Below are positions 63,430 through 64,000 of a stretch of 64,000 nt of DNA, piece by piece (the first letter of the stretch is position 1; each line of letters starts with the position of its first letter). Source of the stretch: Prorocentrum cordatum (lineage: Eukaryota > Sar > Dinophyceae > Prorocentrales > Prorocentraceae); NCBI GenBank assembly GCA_963575745.1, contig CAUYUJ010016349.1:198902-262901 (forward strand). The letters run 5' to 3'. Made by a program: the position numbers and the translations under genes. The notes below the pieces were generated by a model. That model had not been told where the DNA came from, searched no databases, and worked only from the letters and a program-made list of their open reading frames with translations.

Positions 63430-64000
63430 AAGCAGACTTCTCGAACCTGAGCTGGAGCTGTGGCTCGGAGCGGGGAGACATGTGACATGCTATGCCACGT
63501 CCTCCTACACTCTAGGAAACTAGGAGTTGCAGCTTGGAAGAGGTACCCATGGGCTTTTGGAAGAGCTACTAGGTAAAGGAGGGGTTGGAAGAGCTACTCG
63601 GTAAAGGAGGGGTTTGGGAAGAGCTACTAGGTAAGGGAGGGGTTGGAAGAGTGTTAGAGTTCAAAACACGCAAGATATACGCACTAAGACGTCTTGGGCG
63701 AACTACTCGATAAGAGGGGGGTTAGGGGAATTGCCGTGTCGCGCCGAGACGGGGGTTTTGGAAGAGCTACTCCTTCGCAGAGGGGCTGGAAGAGAACACT
63801 GGGCGAACTAAGCCACTCGCGCCGAGTGGGTTGATGAGACCATTCGGCGAAGTACTCATTTGTGATCCTCGCATTTCCAGTCGCTGCGCGTCTCCGTAGA
63901 AGAGACGACATTGGTACTCATACTGTGTAGCTGTAGCGGGATAGGGCGAGGGTGCGAACAGAAGAGGCAGGCGTCCGACCGCTCAAGGCCGACTTAAGTC
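63430..64000 (+). repeat. downstream of gene B: GGAAGAGCTACTAGGTAAAGG minisatellite
   Basis: 63,535-63,660 holds three or four close units of 30-37 bp, with worn units near 63,700 and 63,757. No gene seen to the end of the window; the minus frame at 63,684-63,911 has no features. Confidence 0.75.

Overview
The window looks like nuclear DNA of a core dinoflagellate (inference). It is GC-rich, crowded with microsatellites and minisatellites, and almost all convincing coding sequence lies on one strand. It carries degenerate spliced-leader (DinoSL) relics, a dinoflagellate-style HU-like DNA-binding gene, and exons separated by repeat-filled introns with non-canonical borders. I see no rRNA, convincing tRNA, CRISPR array or bacterial operon, and I cannot name the species. 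Most exon borders below are conceptual and need transcript data.

Layout, left half. 0-8 kb holds worn fragments and a tandem gene cassette (copies ending near 4.46 and 6.12 kb, a third start near 6.7 kb) separated by similar UTR-like sequence; one junction carries a tandem DinoSL relic. A frameshifted minus-strand coding segment lies at 9.6-10.3 kb. From 14,013 to 22,330 there is a complete tyrosine-recombinase retrotransposon: gag-like, RT-RNase H and YR genes between split direct repeats in the order A1-genes-B1-A2-B2, as in PAT/Ngaro-type elements. 22-31 kb is mostly decayed coding fragments, a palindrome array and a GAC minisatellite. 31.6-34.0 kb is the 5' half of a LINE (ORF1, APE endonuclease, linker; no RT).

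Right half. Gene A (36.58 to at least 43.79 kb) and gene B (56.56-63.43 kb) are large multi-exon genes of unrecognised function. Between them lie a repeat-dominated stretch, an HU-like gene (51.8-52.6 kb) and a 273-residue ORF (53.65-54.47 kb). A DinoSL relic sits about 85 bp upstream of the gene A start, which suggests that gene A descends from a retroposed mRNA although it now has introns.

The most interesting signal is a set of four intron-sized insertions (E1, E2 in gene A; E3, E4 in gene B). All share a CCCGCCACCGTGCC left end and its approximate inverse, GGCACGGTGGCGG, on the right, but have two different bodies: E1 and E4 carry GAT repeats and shared unique blocks, E2 and E3 carry arrays of about 50-bp hairpin repeats. 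Removing each insertion between short direct repeats restores an open frame. This is what introner-like mobile introns would look like, here as two body families sharing one terminus.
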